Origin: an uncultured Marinobacter sp.
GTDB lineage: Bacteria; Pseudomonadota; Gammaproteobacteria; Pseudomonadales; Oleiphilaceae
DNA length: 64,000 nt
Reading direction: 5' to 3'
NCBI RefSeq assembly: GCF_946886895.1
Contig: NZ_CAMPJO010000005.1
Location: 248,001-312,000 of the forward strand
The notes under the pieces were generated by a model. The model saw only the letters and a list, made by a program, of their open reading frames with translations. It searched no databases and had not been told where the DNA came from. A program made the translations under genes and the position numbers. Shown here piece by piece: positions 7,830 to 17,034 of this stretch (the stretch's first letter is position 1; each line of letters starts with the position of its first letter).

Positions 7830-10700
7830 TCAGCCCTGAATAGCGGCATGGTACTGAAAGGCCTGCTGAATGTGCTCTCGGATCTGCTTGTCGTCCCACG
7901 GTTTGGTGAGAAACTTGTAGATGGCACCCTCGTTAATGGCATCGGTGACGGATTTAAGATCCGTGTAGCCAGACAGCACGATTCGGACAGTGTCCGGATG
8001 AATCGCCTTGACCTGGCTGAAAAAGTCGGTACCGGACATTTCCGGCATCCGTTGATCCGAGACAATCACCTGAACATCGTTTTCCGCCAGCAAACTGAAG
8101 GCTTCCTGAATGCTGGTGGTTGACAGAATGCGATAACCGTCCCGGCGCAGAATCCGGGTGAGCGCCCTGAGGATATTTTCCTCGTCATCCAACAACAGCA
8201 GCGTAGGGCGGCGATCTTCTCCGTCACCACCCTGGTTCAGCGCACGCTCATTGGCGTTGGCACCTGCTCCCAGGTAGTCCAGCAGCGCTTCGAACGGCAT
8301 CGGGCGTGCAAAGGCAAACCCCTGCAACAGATCGCACTGATGTTTGCGCAGGAAGGCCGCATGCGCGTCGGTTTCCACGCCCTCGGCAACGACCTCCAGG
8401 CCCAGGTGATGAGCCATGGAGATCACCCCCTGGGTGATGGCGGCATCGCTGCGGTTTTTGATGACATCCTTGATAAACGAGCGGTCAATCTTGAGCTTGT
8501 TGGCCGGTAACAGTTTGATATAGCTCAGGCTGGAAAAGCCGGTGCCAAAGTCATCGATGGCAATGTGGACTCCGAGGGCGCGAAGTTCATGGAGGGTTTT
8601 AACAACTGCGTCGGTGTCGTAGAGCACCGCGGACTCAACGACTTCCAGCTCCAGGAATTGGGGAGGCAGCCCGGTAGCTTTCAGGGCAGCGGCTACGGAG
8701 TCAGTGAAGCCTTCTTTGCGCAGTTGAATAGGCGACACATTGACTGCGACCGAGCACTCGCGAAAGCCTCTGGCATGGAGTTGTACCAGGGCCTGGCAGG
8801 CTTGGTTAAGGACCTGCCGTCCCAGTTCGATGATCTGCCCGGTTTCCTCGGCCAGGGGAATAAAATCTCCGGGGGAAATCAGCCCCTGTTCCGGGTGCTC
8901 CCAGCGCACCAGTGCCTCCACGGATCGGGTTTTTCCCGAACGGGCGTCGACCACCGGCTGAAAGTAAGCCGTCAACTGCTGGTTCTCGAGCGCGTCCTGC
9001 AGGTCATTGCGCAATTTTACCTGGAAGTTGGCACGATCATTCAGATCCTTCGAGAACCATTGGTAGGTGTTCTTGCCCAGCTGTTTGGCGCGATACATGG
9101 CGAGATCCGCCTGTTGCAACAGCGCCATCGGCTCATCGGTTTTGCCATCGGTGATGGTAATGCCGACACTGGCGGTCAGACGAAGTGCCTGATTATTGAT
9201 GTGGTAGGGGGCGGATATGTCGCCGATGATTTTTTCCACAATCATGACCACATCTTTGGCCTGTGCCAGGTCCGGCAGAACCACAATAAACTCATCGCCG
9301 CTGATTCGGGCCACGGTATCACCCGACCGTACGATGGATTCGATTCGCTGGCCGACTTCGATCAGTAACTGGTCGCCGAGCCGGTGGCCCAATGAATCGT
9401 TGATCAGTTTGAACCCGTCGAGATCCACGAACAAGACGCCCAGCGTACGGCCATACCGGTTGGCAAACTGGCAGGCCTGGGTCAGGCGGTCCTCGAGCAA
9501 GGTCCGGTTGGGAAGACCGGTCAGCACGTCGTGGCTGACGTTGAAAGCCAGCTGACTTTCAACGGATTTGCGTTCGGAAATATCGTTCTGGATACCGATA
9601 AAGTGAGTAATCTCACCCTGCTCATCGCGAACCGGGGCCAGGTACAGATCGTTCCAGAACGGGGTGCCATCCTTCCGGTAATTGCGCAGGACCACGGTAA
9701 CCTCGGTGCCGTCCCGAAGTCCACGACGAATGTCGGCCAGTGCCTGCTCGTTGGTCAGGTCAAAGCTATCTCCCTGGAGAAACCGGCAATTCCGGCCAAT
9801 GCACTCCTCCGGGGTGTAGCCGGTAATTTTTGCAAAGGCCGGGTTTACGTATATGAGAGGTAGGTCTGGCGCTCGTGCATCGGCAATGGCAATGCCGTTA
9901 TGGGTGGACTCGATGCTGCGCTTGAGCAGGCGTAACTGCCGGTTATCGCGGATCTTCTCAGTGACGTTGCTGAGCATCAGGAGGCGGGACGGGCTGTAGT
10001 TGACGGTAATCTCCCGGCTGATCACCTCAATGAGCAGAGGTTCACCGTCCCGGGACTGATGCCGTTCCAGAATGGCCCCGTGGGAAAGTGGCACTCCCTC
10101 ACTGGAGACGGGGTCCGGATCGGAGGATTTCAGGTCCGCCAGCGCCATCCCGCTGATGTTGTCCGGATCATAGCGGTAGAGTGTTCTCGCGGTCTGGTTC
10201 ATGGCCTGTAGCTGGCCTGTCTCCGGGTCTGCGAGCACCATGGGGGCGGGGTTGTTCTCGAACAGTTGCCGGTAGTAGGCTTCGCTGTTGACCAGGTGCT
10301 CGGAGGCCATGGCACGGTCTATGGCGTACCGGATACTGCGGATTAATGTGTGGCCGTCAAGCTGGCCTTTGACCAGGTAATCGGCGGCGCCCAGCTCCAC
10401 GGCTTTGGCGTCCAGTTCTTCGTCACCCTGCCCGGTCAGGAGAATAAACGGCGCATTGATCCCGGAGGTTTGTGCCTGCCGGATCAGGTCGAGACCGGAA
10501 TCCGGGCCCAGGCGCAAATCCACCAGAGCCGCATCAAAGCTACCCCGGTGCAGGGCTTCAAGGCCTTTTTCAGCCGTTGCCTGCCACTCCACCCGGACAG
10601 CTACCGGGGAAGCCTCGTCCAGCAGGTCGCGAGTGATCAGATAGTCGTCTTCGTCATCCTCGATCAGAAGAATGCGCAGTTCAGGGTCGGTATTTGTCAT
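7830..10700 (-). CDS. REC-PAS-LOV-GGDEF-EAL-REC c-di-GMP signalling protein
   Basis: A soluble 956-residue multidomain protein. In order: receiver (Asp about 61), PAS (about 140-250), a second PAS with LOV signature GRNCRFLQG (adduct Cys about 305) plus the flavin-contact Asn residues in NYRKDGTPFWN and a Gln in GIQNDIS, GGDEF with SGDEF at about 467-471 and an RSGD inhibitory site five residues before it, EAL with an intact EAL motif (about 595-597), DDFGTG and AEGVET, and a C-terminal receiver (Asp about 882). It should make and/or degrade c-di-GMP under phosphorylation and blue-light control. The ATG at 10700 is preferred to a TTG at 10727; it overlaps the upstream regulator gene by 20 bases. 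Confidence 0.9.
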   Translation of the reverse strand: MTNTDPELRILLIEDDEDDYLITRDLLDEASPVAVRVEWQATAEKGLEALHRGSFDAALVDLRLGPDSGLDLIRQAQTSGINAPFILLTGQGDEELDAKAVELGAADYLVKGQLDGHTLIRSIRYAIDRAMASEHLVNSEAYYRQLFENNPAPMVLADPETGQLQAMNQTARTLYRYDPDNISGMALADLKSSDPDPVSSEGVPLSHGAILERHQSRDGEPLLIEVISREITVNYSPSRLLMLSNVTEKIRDNRQLRLLKRSIESTHNGIAIADARAPDLPLIYVNPAFAKITGYTPEECIGRNCRFLQGDSFDLTNEQALADIRRGLRDGTEVTVVLRNYRKDGTPFWNDLYLAPVRDEQGEITHFIGIQNDISERKSVESQLAFNVSHDVLTGLPNRTLLEDRLTQACQFANRYGRTLGVLFVDLDGFKLINDSLGHRLGDQLLIEVGQRIESIVRSGDTVARISGDEFIVVLPDLAQAKDVVMIVEKIIGDISAPYHINNQALRLTASVGITITDGKTDEPMALLQQADLAMYRAKQLGKNTYQWFSKDLNDRANFQVKLRNDLQDALENQQLTAYFQPVVDARSGKTRSVEALVRWEHPEQGLISPGDFIPLAEETGQIIELGRQVLNQACQALVQLHARGFRECSVAVNVSPIQLRKEGFTDSVAAALKATGLPPQFLELEVVESAVLYDTDAVVKTLHELRALGVHIAIDDFGTGFSSLSYIKLLPANKLKIDRSFIKDVIKNRSDAAITQGVISMAHHLGLEVVAEGVETDAHAAFLRKHQCDLLQGFAFARPMPFEALLDYLGAGANANERALNQGGDGEDRRPTLLLLDDEENILRALTRILRRDGYRILSTTSIQEAFSLLAENDVQVIVSDQRMPEMSGTDFFSQVKAIHPDTVRIVLSGYTDLKSVTDAINEGAIYKFLTKPWDDKQIREHIQQAFQYHAAIQG

Positions 10701-11157
10701 GGCGCTCGCGCTTGATTGATAGTTCAACCGTGTCCATCCAGTACTGTCTGAGCGTGTCGGTGATGCCCAGTAAATCTGAATAGCTGGCTGGTTTTACAAT
10801 GTAGGAGTTTGCCCCCAGGTCGTAACAGGCAGCAATATCATCCTCGTTCTGCGAGGTGCTCAGGATCACCGTGGGTATGGCCCGGAAATCCGGGTTGGAT
10901 TTGATTTCCCTCAGCGCCTGGCGACCATCTTTCAGGGGCATGTTCAGGTCCAGAAGGATCAGGTTCGGGCACTGATTGCCGGATGTGTCGGTTGGGTCGT
11001 AGGTCTTCCTCAGATACTCCATGAGCTCTGCGCCATCCTCGACAAAGTACAACCGACATCCGGTGACGCGCTCCTCGAAGGCTTCCTGAATCATTAGCCG
11101 GTCGTCAGGGTCGTCATCGGCGACCAGTACAGTGGGAGCGAACTGGGCTACTCTCAT
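10681..11157 (-). CDS. Rcp1-like single-domain response regulator
   Basis: A 158-residue stand-alone receiver. It has the acidic cluster ADDDPDDR, the phospho-acceptor in LLDLNMP (Asp about 70), the LSTS switch threonine/serine and VKP lysine. The long alpha4-beta5 region and the PLKDGRQAL segment match response regulators that pair with phytochrome-like or PAS histidine kinases (Rcp1 type). No output domain is present, so it probably passes phosphate or binds a partner. The start at 11157 has GAGGAG upstream. It lies between a multi-PAS kinase and the LOV-GGDEF-EAL protein, overlapping the latter, so it is likely the link between them. Confidence 0.88.
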   Translation of the reverse strand: MRVAQFAPTVLVADDDPDDRLMIQEAFEERVTGCRLYFVEDGAELMEYLRKTYDPTDTSGNQCPNLILLDLNMPLKDGRQALREIKSNPDFRAIPTVILSTSQNEDDIAACYDLGANSYIVKPASYSDLLGITDTLRQYWMDTVELSIKRERHDKYRP

Positions 11158-11177
11158 GGTGTTATATCTCCTCACTG

Positions 11178-14100
11178 TTACTTGTTAAACCGGATCGTGA
11201 AGCGGGCTCCGGCGTTCGGTACGCCCTCCGCGGATATGCGGGCACCGTGTCTGTCCAGAATCTTTTTGACAATGGCCAGGCCGATGCCGGTGCCGGCGTA
11301 ATCCTGCCGCTGGTGCAGTCGCTGGAAGGGGTGGAACAGCTTGTCGGCATGGCGAGGGTCAAAGCCAATTCCGTTATCACTGACCACCAGTGTCCAACCG
11401 TCTGCGGTGACTTCCTCAGCGTAAACCAAAACCGTTGGATTCTGCTCCGGTTTACGAAATTTAACCGCGTTGCTTACCAGGTTCTGCAGTACCTGGCGCA
11501 GTTGCATTGGATCGCCCTGGATGTCCGGCAACGGGCTGATGTCGATAGTCGCCTGTTCTCGGCCGAGCGTGGTTTCCAGGTCCTGCAGAACCTCTTTCAG
11601 TATCTGGTTCAGGTCACAGCGCACCCATGGCCGAGCCTTGGTGGTTACCCGGGAATAGGCAAGCAGATCCTGGATCAGGGCCTGCATGCGTCCGGCGGCG
11701 GACTGCATGCGGCGGAGGTAGTCTTTCTCCTGCTCCTCCAGGCGTTCAGACTTGCTGATGAGCCGGTCGGAGAACGCCTGAATCTTGCGCAGTGGCTCCT
11801 GCAGGTCATGGGAAGCAACAAAGGCAAACTCCTGCAACTCCCGGTTGCTGCGTTCCAGCTCTGACATGGTCGCTTCCAGCTTCCATTGGGCGGCCTTGCG
11901 TTCCCGGATGCTCCGGTAATACACCGAAAGCCCTTCCTCGGAGGGGTAGGCACTGATTTCCAGCCAGAGGTCCAGCGGTTCATAGCAGGCTTCAAAGGAG
12001 ACGGATTCACCAGTTTCCATGGCATGGCGATACTGGTGCCCGAGCTCGGTGCTCACGGCTTCCGGAAACATTTCCCACAGGCTGTGACCGAGCAGCTCGC
12101 CGCGTGTTTTCCCCATCAATTCTTCTGAGCGTTGATTGATGTTGATAAACCGCCAGTCTCTGTCCACGGTAAAAAAAGCGTCGGTAATGCTCTCGAAAAT
12201 AGTAGCCTGTCGTTCGGCAAACCGGCGAATTTGCTCCGACGCCTGCCTGGAGGGCGTAACGTCCTGGAACGCACCTTGCAGCTGTTTGATCGCGCCATTG
12301 TGGTCCCTCACCGCGTGGCCGATGACCCGGACCCAGCGCAGGCGCCCGGTCATGGTTTGGATCTGGACCTCTTCGTCGAAGGGGATGCCCTGGTGGATGC
12401 AGGTTTGTACGGCCTGGGCGATGATCTCGCGGGAGTCCGGTGTGTAAAAGTTCAGGGCCTCCTCCGGCGTTGGCACGTGATCCCGGGAGAGTTCATGGAT
12501 ATCGAATATGACGTCGGACCAGATGGCTTTCCCAGTCTCAATATCGAGTATCCAGGCTCCGATGCGTGCGGCTTTCTCTGCCATTTTCAAGAGTGCTTCG
12601 TTACTCTTCAGCTTTTCCTGGATTGCCCGGGCTTCGGTCGTGTCCCGGGCCGCTACATAAATCAGGTCATCGTCGCTCAGGGTTGCGTTGATCTGCAGCC
12701 AGTGCTCGTTGCCTTCGTGGTCCAGTGCGCGCACATTCAGATCATTGACATCGAAGCCCTCCGTTAGAAGGCGTACGGCGTCGATGACGTTTCGACGATC
12801 ATCTTGAACGATCAGGTCCATATACGAACGCCCCAGAAGCTGCTCCCGTGGGTAGCCAAGCGTGTCCACGAAGGTCTGGTTTACCTCGAAAAACAGGCTG
12901 TTCAAATCCACAATACAAAACATGTCGGGAGACAGAGAGAAAAACTGGTTGCGTTCCTGTGTCAACGCCTCTGCAACCAGCTCTCCGGTGATGTCACGGC
13001 CGACGCAGAACAACGCCCGGTCTTCCGGTGACCACTCCGCAGTCCAGGAGATAGTAACCGTGTGCCCGTCCTTGTGCCGCAGTCGGGTCCGGAACCCGGT
13101 GGTTTCACCGTTGCCGGCGGCTAGTGCCTGAACCGCTTCGGCGGTCGCAGCGCGATCCTCGGTTACTACAAGTTGCTCACTGTCAGTGTTCTGTAACTCC
13201 TCCGGCAGGTAGCCCAGAACGGCTTCTGAGGCAGGGCTGATGCTGAGAATGCGACCGTCGGCGGCAATGGAGCACAGAAGATCCCGGGAGAACTTCATGA
13301 TTCGCTCGTTAACGACGCGCAACCCACGTTCTTCATCCAGGTGGAAGTTCAGGGTATCGTTCAGCGCTTCCAGCGACCTTGAGCGCCGTTCCGATTCGCG
13401 CCAGAACAGATGGATCAGCATGACCAGAAAGCTCAGCCCCAGGCCGGTAAATAGAACCAGGGGCGGAAGATAAAGCTCGCCGGGCGGGAGCGAACCCGCT
13501 GGCATGTAAACCGTGACACGCCACTGGCTGGTATGGTGATTTTCCGTGGATCGGGCCGCTAGTGGCATTTCATTCTGTGAGCTGAGCTCAGGGGCGGAAT
13601 CAAACACCTTTATGTTACCGGTATAGATCTTGACCTCAAGGTTACCTACGTGGTCCCGGGATATCTGTTCATACATTGCCTGCAGATCGATGACCGCAAG
13701 TACTTGCCATGAAGCACCCGGTTGAGCGGTTACCGGGACGGCAATGGCTGCGTGTACCTGCTGGGTGTGGTCAGGTAGCGGGTGGCTGAGGTGGGGAGCG
13801 CCGGTGGTGAGGGTATGACCAAGCCATTCCGGTGTTTGTGGGTCGTTCAGGAACCGGTGCAGCCAGAAACGGTAATAATCGGTTCTCGATTCCACTCTTA
13901 CCGGCCTGTGGTCAGGGGCCAGAATGGCAATCAGGCGCAGATCGGGGAAGTCCCTGAGGTAGCTGCCAACCTCCTGCTGCCAGAAGGGCTGGTCTGGAAT
14001 GCCATTCATCAGCTCCCAGCGTTCCGCCAATCGGCGAATGAGTGCAAGCTTGATGTCGAGGGCGGACTCCCCGGCCGTCATCAGTCGCCCTGCCAGCGCC

Positions 14101-14786
14101 TCCGCCCGTTGTTGAATATCCGCGTTATGGTTGGTGCGCAGGATATGCCAGCTTACGGTGGTCACCAGGATGCCCAGCGTTCCCAGCACAATCAGCCCGA
14201 TGGAAAACGCCGGCCGCGCCCGGCGATATACCCGATGCAGTGACGGGAGTATGAGGCTGATCAACATAACCAGTGGGCTGACCACCACCGTCATTTCGGC
14301 GACGCGCCCCAGGCTAAAGGCTGTGAGATCAGAGTTCCACTGGGAGACCAGGGACAGCATCCCGATGGAAAACACCACGGGGGCGGCAATGAGCCCGACC
14401 AGCCAGCCCCATATAAAGTGAATTGCCGCCAGCAAACTGGCACCGATACAGACTACAGTCAGCACAAGTAACGGCGTTATCGTCGCTGAGTTTATGGCAG
14501 CATCTTCAGGAGCCAGGGTGACGGTGGTCAGAGCCATTGGGAGTATGACTACAAGCAGGCTGAGCCATGTGGCCGTTCTCGGAAGTCGGAATAACAGCGC
14601 AAGCAGCGCACTGCCAAGACTGATGGTCACCAGGCCGCCGCCCGGGCGCAGGGGCAGAATTCTGGTGAGTTCTGACGCATCGAGTGCAACATCGACCAGA
14701 ATGACGCTGCCCACGCACACCAGTGAAATCGCAAGCGCCAGTATCAGGCAGAACCAGAACAGTTCGTGACTTCGGTTATTAGCCAT
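11178..14786 (-). CDS. membrane multi-PAS sensor histidine kinase
   Basis: A 1202-residue kinase. The N-terminal 220 residues hold about six to seven hydrophobic helices; an external segment of about 220 residues follows (roughly 220-440), then another helix (about 440-462). Four PAS repeats (about 495-980) lead to the phospho-acceptor box SHDLQEPLRK (His about 993) and an ATPase domain with NLVSNAVKF, DNGIGFD and GTGIGLAIV. The DLQEPLRK-type box is that of phytochrome-like kinases, matching the Rcp1-like regulator just downstream. The ATG at 14786 overlaps the upstream ATPase gene by eight bases. The stimulus is unknown. Confidence 0.9.
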   Translation of the reverse strand: MANNRSHELFWFCLILALAISLVCVGSVILVDVALDASELTRILPLRPGGGLVTISLGSALLALLFRLPRTATWLSLLVVILPMALTTVTLAPEDAAINSATITPLLVLTVVCIGASLLAAIHFIWGWLVGLIAAPVVFSIGMLSLVSQWNSDLTAFSLGRVAEMTVVVSPLVMLISLILPSLHRVYRRARPAFSIGLIVLGTLGILVTTVSWHILRTNHNADIQQRAEALAGRLMTAGESALDIKLALIRRLAERWELMNGIPDQPFWQQEVGSYLRDFPDLRLIAILAPDHRPVRVESRTDYYRFWLHRFLNDPQTPEWLGHTLTTGAPHLSHPLPDHTQQVHAAIAVPVTAQPGASWQVLAVIDLQAMYEQISRDHVGNLEVKIYTGNIKVFDSAPELSSQNEMPLAARSTENHHTSQWRVTVYMPAGSLPPGELYLPPLVLFTGLGLSFLVMLIHLFWRESERRSRSLEALNDTLNFHLDEERGLRVVNERIMKFSRDLLCSIAADGRILSISPASEAVLGYLPEELQNTDSEQLVVTEDRAATAEAVQALAAGNGETTGFRTRLRHKDGHTVTISWTAEWSPEDRALFCVGRDITGELVAEALTQERNQFFSLSPDMFCIVDLNSLFFEVNQTFVDTLGYPREQLLGRSYMDLIVQDDRRNVIDAVRLLTEGFDVNDLNVRALDHEGNEHWLQINATLSDDDLIYVAARDTTEARAIQEKLKSNEALLKMAEKAARIGAWILDIETGKAIWSDVIFDIHELSRDHVPTPEEALNFYTPDSREIIAQAVQTCIHQGIPFDEEVQIQTMTGRLRWVRVIGHAVRDHNGAIKQLQGAFQDVTPSRQASEQIRRFAERQATIFESITDAFFTVDRDWRFININQRSEELMGKTRGELLGHSLWEMFPEAVSTELGHQYRHAMETGESVSFEACYEPLDLWLEISAYPSEEGLSVYYRSIRERKAAQWKLEATMSELERSNRELQEFAFVASHDLQEPLRKIQAFSDRLISKSERLEEQEKDYLRRMQSAAGRMQALIQDLLAYSRVTTKARPWVRCDLNQILKEVLQDLETTLGREQATIDISPLPDIQGDPMQLRQVLQNLVSNAVKFRKPEQNPTVLVYAEEVTADGWTLVVSDNGIGFDPRHADKLFHPFQRLHQRQDYAGTGIGLAIVKKILDRHGARISAEGVPNAGARFTIRFNK

Positions 14787-17025
14787 CCAACACCTGGGGG
14801 CCGAGCAGGCGAAGGATCTCATCCGCGGTCGTCAGCCCGTCTTTCAGCTTTTCCAGGGCATCATCAATCAGCACTTTCATGCCCTGTTCACGGGCGATGG
14901 CTTCGATTTGCATGGCGCTGGCCCCTTCGGTAATGGCGATGCGCAAATCGGCGTTCATGGTCAGGACTTCGTGAATGGCGACCCGCCCCTTGTAGCCCTT
15001 GTGACATTTTTCACAGCCCCTGCCCCGATAGAAGGTGAGATTCGGGTTCAGGAACTGGGGGCCAAGCTGGCTGAGGGTATCGGTTGGTGCGGGAACCTCT
15101 TCCCGGCAATGTTTGCAGATTCTTCTTACCAGCCGCTGGGCAATGATCGCTTCCAGGGCGGACGCCAGAACAAAGGGTTTGAGGTCAAGGTCCAGTAACC
15201 GGGCGACTGTGGTGGCGGCGGAGCTGGTGTGCAGGGTGGAGTACACCAGGTGCCCGGTCATGGCGGCATGAAACGCGACATCGGCGGTTTCTTCGTCGCG
15301 GATTTCACCCAGCAGGATAACGTCCGGGTCCTGCCGGAGAATGGCCCGCAGCACGCTGGCAAAGTTGAGCCCGATGCGTTCCTTGACCGGGACCTGTCCC
15401 GCCATATCGACATGGAACTCGACCGGGTCTTCAATGGTGACGTAGTTCCGCTCCGGTGAGGCGTTGTGTTGCAGCAGGGCATACAGGGTGGTGGTCTTGC
15501 CGCTGCCGGTGGGGCCGGTGGCCAGGATAATACCCTGGGGCTTGGCCACCACGTGCATAAGACGCTTCAGGTTGTGTTCTGAAAGCCCCATGTCTTCCAG
15601 GGACTGGGCCGAGGACTGCCGTTCCAGCACCCGCATCACCACCTTCTCGCCGTTGATGGTGGGCAGGGTGGAAATCCGCAGGTCGACGATCTTCATCGGC
15701 GTCTTGACGGTAATACGACCATCCTGGGGTTTGCGCCGCTCGGTAATATCCAGCTCGGCCATAACCTTGATGCGGGAGACGACGGACATCAACAGGTTGG
15801 TGGGGATGTGAATTTTGTCCTGCAGTACGCCATCAATGCGGTAGCGCACCACCAGTGATTTGGTGCGGGGATGCACGTGAATGTCGCTGGCGCCCAGCCG
15901 CAGGGCCTCCAGAATGATGGCATTCACCAGGCGGATGGCCGGTGGTTCTTCCGAACTGCCCAGTAGCTGTTCCAGGGATTCCTGGTCTGACTCGTCATCC
16001 AGTACGATCTCGATGCCCTCATAGGGATCATCGGTACCGACACGGGTGGTGATGTCATCCAGGTCGTTGGTTTCACCAAAAATTTCCGCCAGCTTGGCCT
16101 GCATCTGCGAGGTCTCACACAGCAGCGGATGTATGGTGTAGCCGGTCATGAACCCGAGTTCGTCAATCAGGTTGATGTCCATGGGGTCCACCATGGCCAG
16201 GCGCAGGCGCTGGCCGCTGGTGCGCAACGGCAGCACCAGCTGGCGGGTGCAGATCTTCTGCGGCACCAGTGACAGCAGGCTTGGATCCGGCTGAAACTCA
16301 CGCAGATCAATCTCTTCGAAGAGCATCTCATCCCGCAGCATTTCGAAGACCTTGCGGAAATCGATCCACTCATGCTTAAGGAGTTGTCGGATCACCGGTG
16401 TCTTCTGGCTTTGCATTTCCCGGTGCAACTGCTGAATTTGTTGCGGATTCAGCCAGCCTTTTTTATGCAGCAGGATGGCGAGCTGGCTGCGGTTGGTGGC
16501 GGTCAGCTTGCTGATGGTTTCCAGATCCCGGCTTTGCTTTTTGGTTTGCTGCTCCAGGGCGCGGGTGCGCTGGATAAGTTCGTACTGTTCCAGTGCCAGG
16601 GCGATGGTCAGCCGGATATCGTCGTCGTTCCAGGGCTTGAGGATAAACCGGTAAACCGCACCATCCTTGATCGAGCCCATTACCGCATCGGTGTTGGCGT
16701 GACCGGTCAGCATGATGCGAATGGTATGGGGCCAGCGTTCGCGAACCTCCCGGAGGAGATCGCTTCCATTCATGCCAGGCATCATGAAATCGGTCATGAT
16801 CAGTTCGGCGGGCTGTTTCTCCAGAATTTTCAGGGCTTCCTCACCACTGCGGGCAAACAGCAGCTCGTAGTTCTCGCGCTGAAAGACGCGGCGCAGGGAG
16901 GCCAGGATGTTGGGTTCATCATCCACCAACAACAGTTTGTATGGGGCTTTCTTGACGTTCGGGGCCGTGTCGGGTGTGGTCTCTGCCTCCTGCCCGTGAA
17001 AGAGTGATGCGTAGCGTTTTGCCAT
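14779..17025 (-). CDS. receiver domain fused to GspE/PilB-type secretion ATPase
   Basis: A 748-residue fusion. Residues 28-145 form a receiver (Asp about 79, LTG, LKPWND). A linker of about 40 residues leads to an N-terminal GspE/MshE-type domain (about 180-320), then a full type II secretion/type IV pilus ATPase: Walker A GPTGSGKT (504-511), Asp box IEDPVEF, Walker B DVILLGEIRDEET, His box, and a CxxC...CxxC zinc site (Cys 637, 640, 671, 674). All catalytic motifs look intact, so it should be an active hexameric ATPase gated by phosphorylation. No pilin or secretin gene is nearby. It sits in an operon of kinases and an MglA-like GTPase. Confidence 0.9.
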   Translation of the reverse strand: MAKRYASLFHGQEAETTPDTAPNVKKAPYKLLLVDDEPNILASLRRVFQRENYELLFARSGEEALKILEKQPAELIMTDFMMPGMNGSDLLREVRERWPHTIRIMLTGHANTDAVMGSIKDGAVYRFILKPWNDDDIRLTIALALEQYELIQRTRALEQQTKKQSRDLETISKLTATNRSQLAILLHKKGWLNPQQIQQLHREMQSQKTPVIRQLLKHEWIDFRKVFEMLRDEMLFEEIDLREFQPDPSLLSLVPQKICTRQLVLPLRTSGQRLRLAMVDPMDINLIDELGFMTGYTIHPLLCETSQMQAKLAEIFGETNDLDDITTRVGTDDPYEGIEIVLDDESDQESLEQLLGSSEEPPAIRLVNAIILEALRLGASDIHVHPRTKSLVVRYRIDGVLQDKIHIPTNLLMSVVSRIKVMAELDITERRKPQDGRITVKTPMKIVDLRISTLPTINGEKVVMRVLERQSSAQSLEDMGLSEHNLKRLMHVVAKPQGIILATGPTGSGKTTTLYALLQHNASPERNYVTIEDPVEFHVDMAGQVPVKERIGLNFASVLRAILRQDPDVILLGEIRDEETADVAFHAAMTGHLVYSTLHTSSAATTVARLLDLDLKPFVLASALEAIIAQRLVRRICKHCREEVPAPTDTLSQLGPQFLNPNLTFYRGRGCEKCHKGYKGRVAIHEVLTMNADLRIAITEGASAMQIEAIAREQGMKVLIDDALEKLKDGLTTADEILRLLGPQVLDG

Positions 17026-17034
17026 GATGGGTCC

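Noticed and set aside
14779..17025. Part of a type II secretion or type IV pilus gene cluster
   Set aside because: No pilin, pseudopilin, platform, secretin or prepilin peptidase genes are present in the window; only the ATPase is, fused to a receiver.
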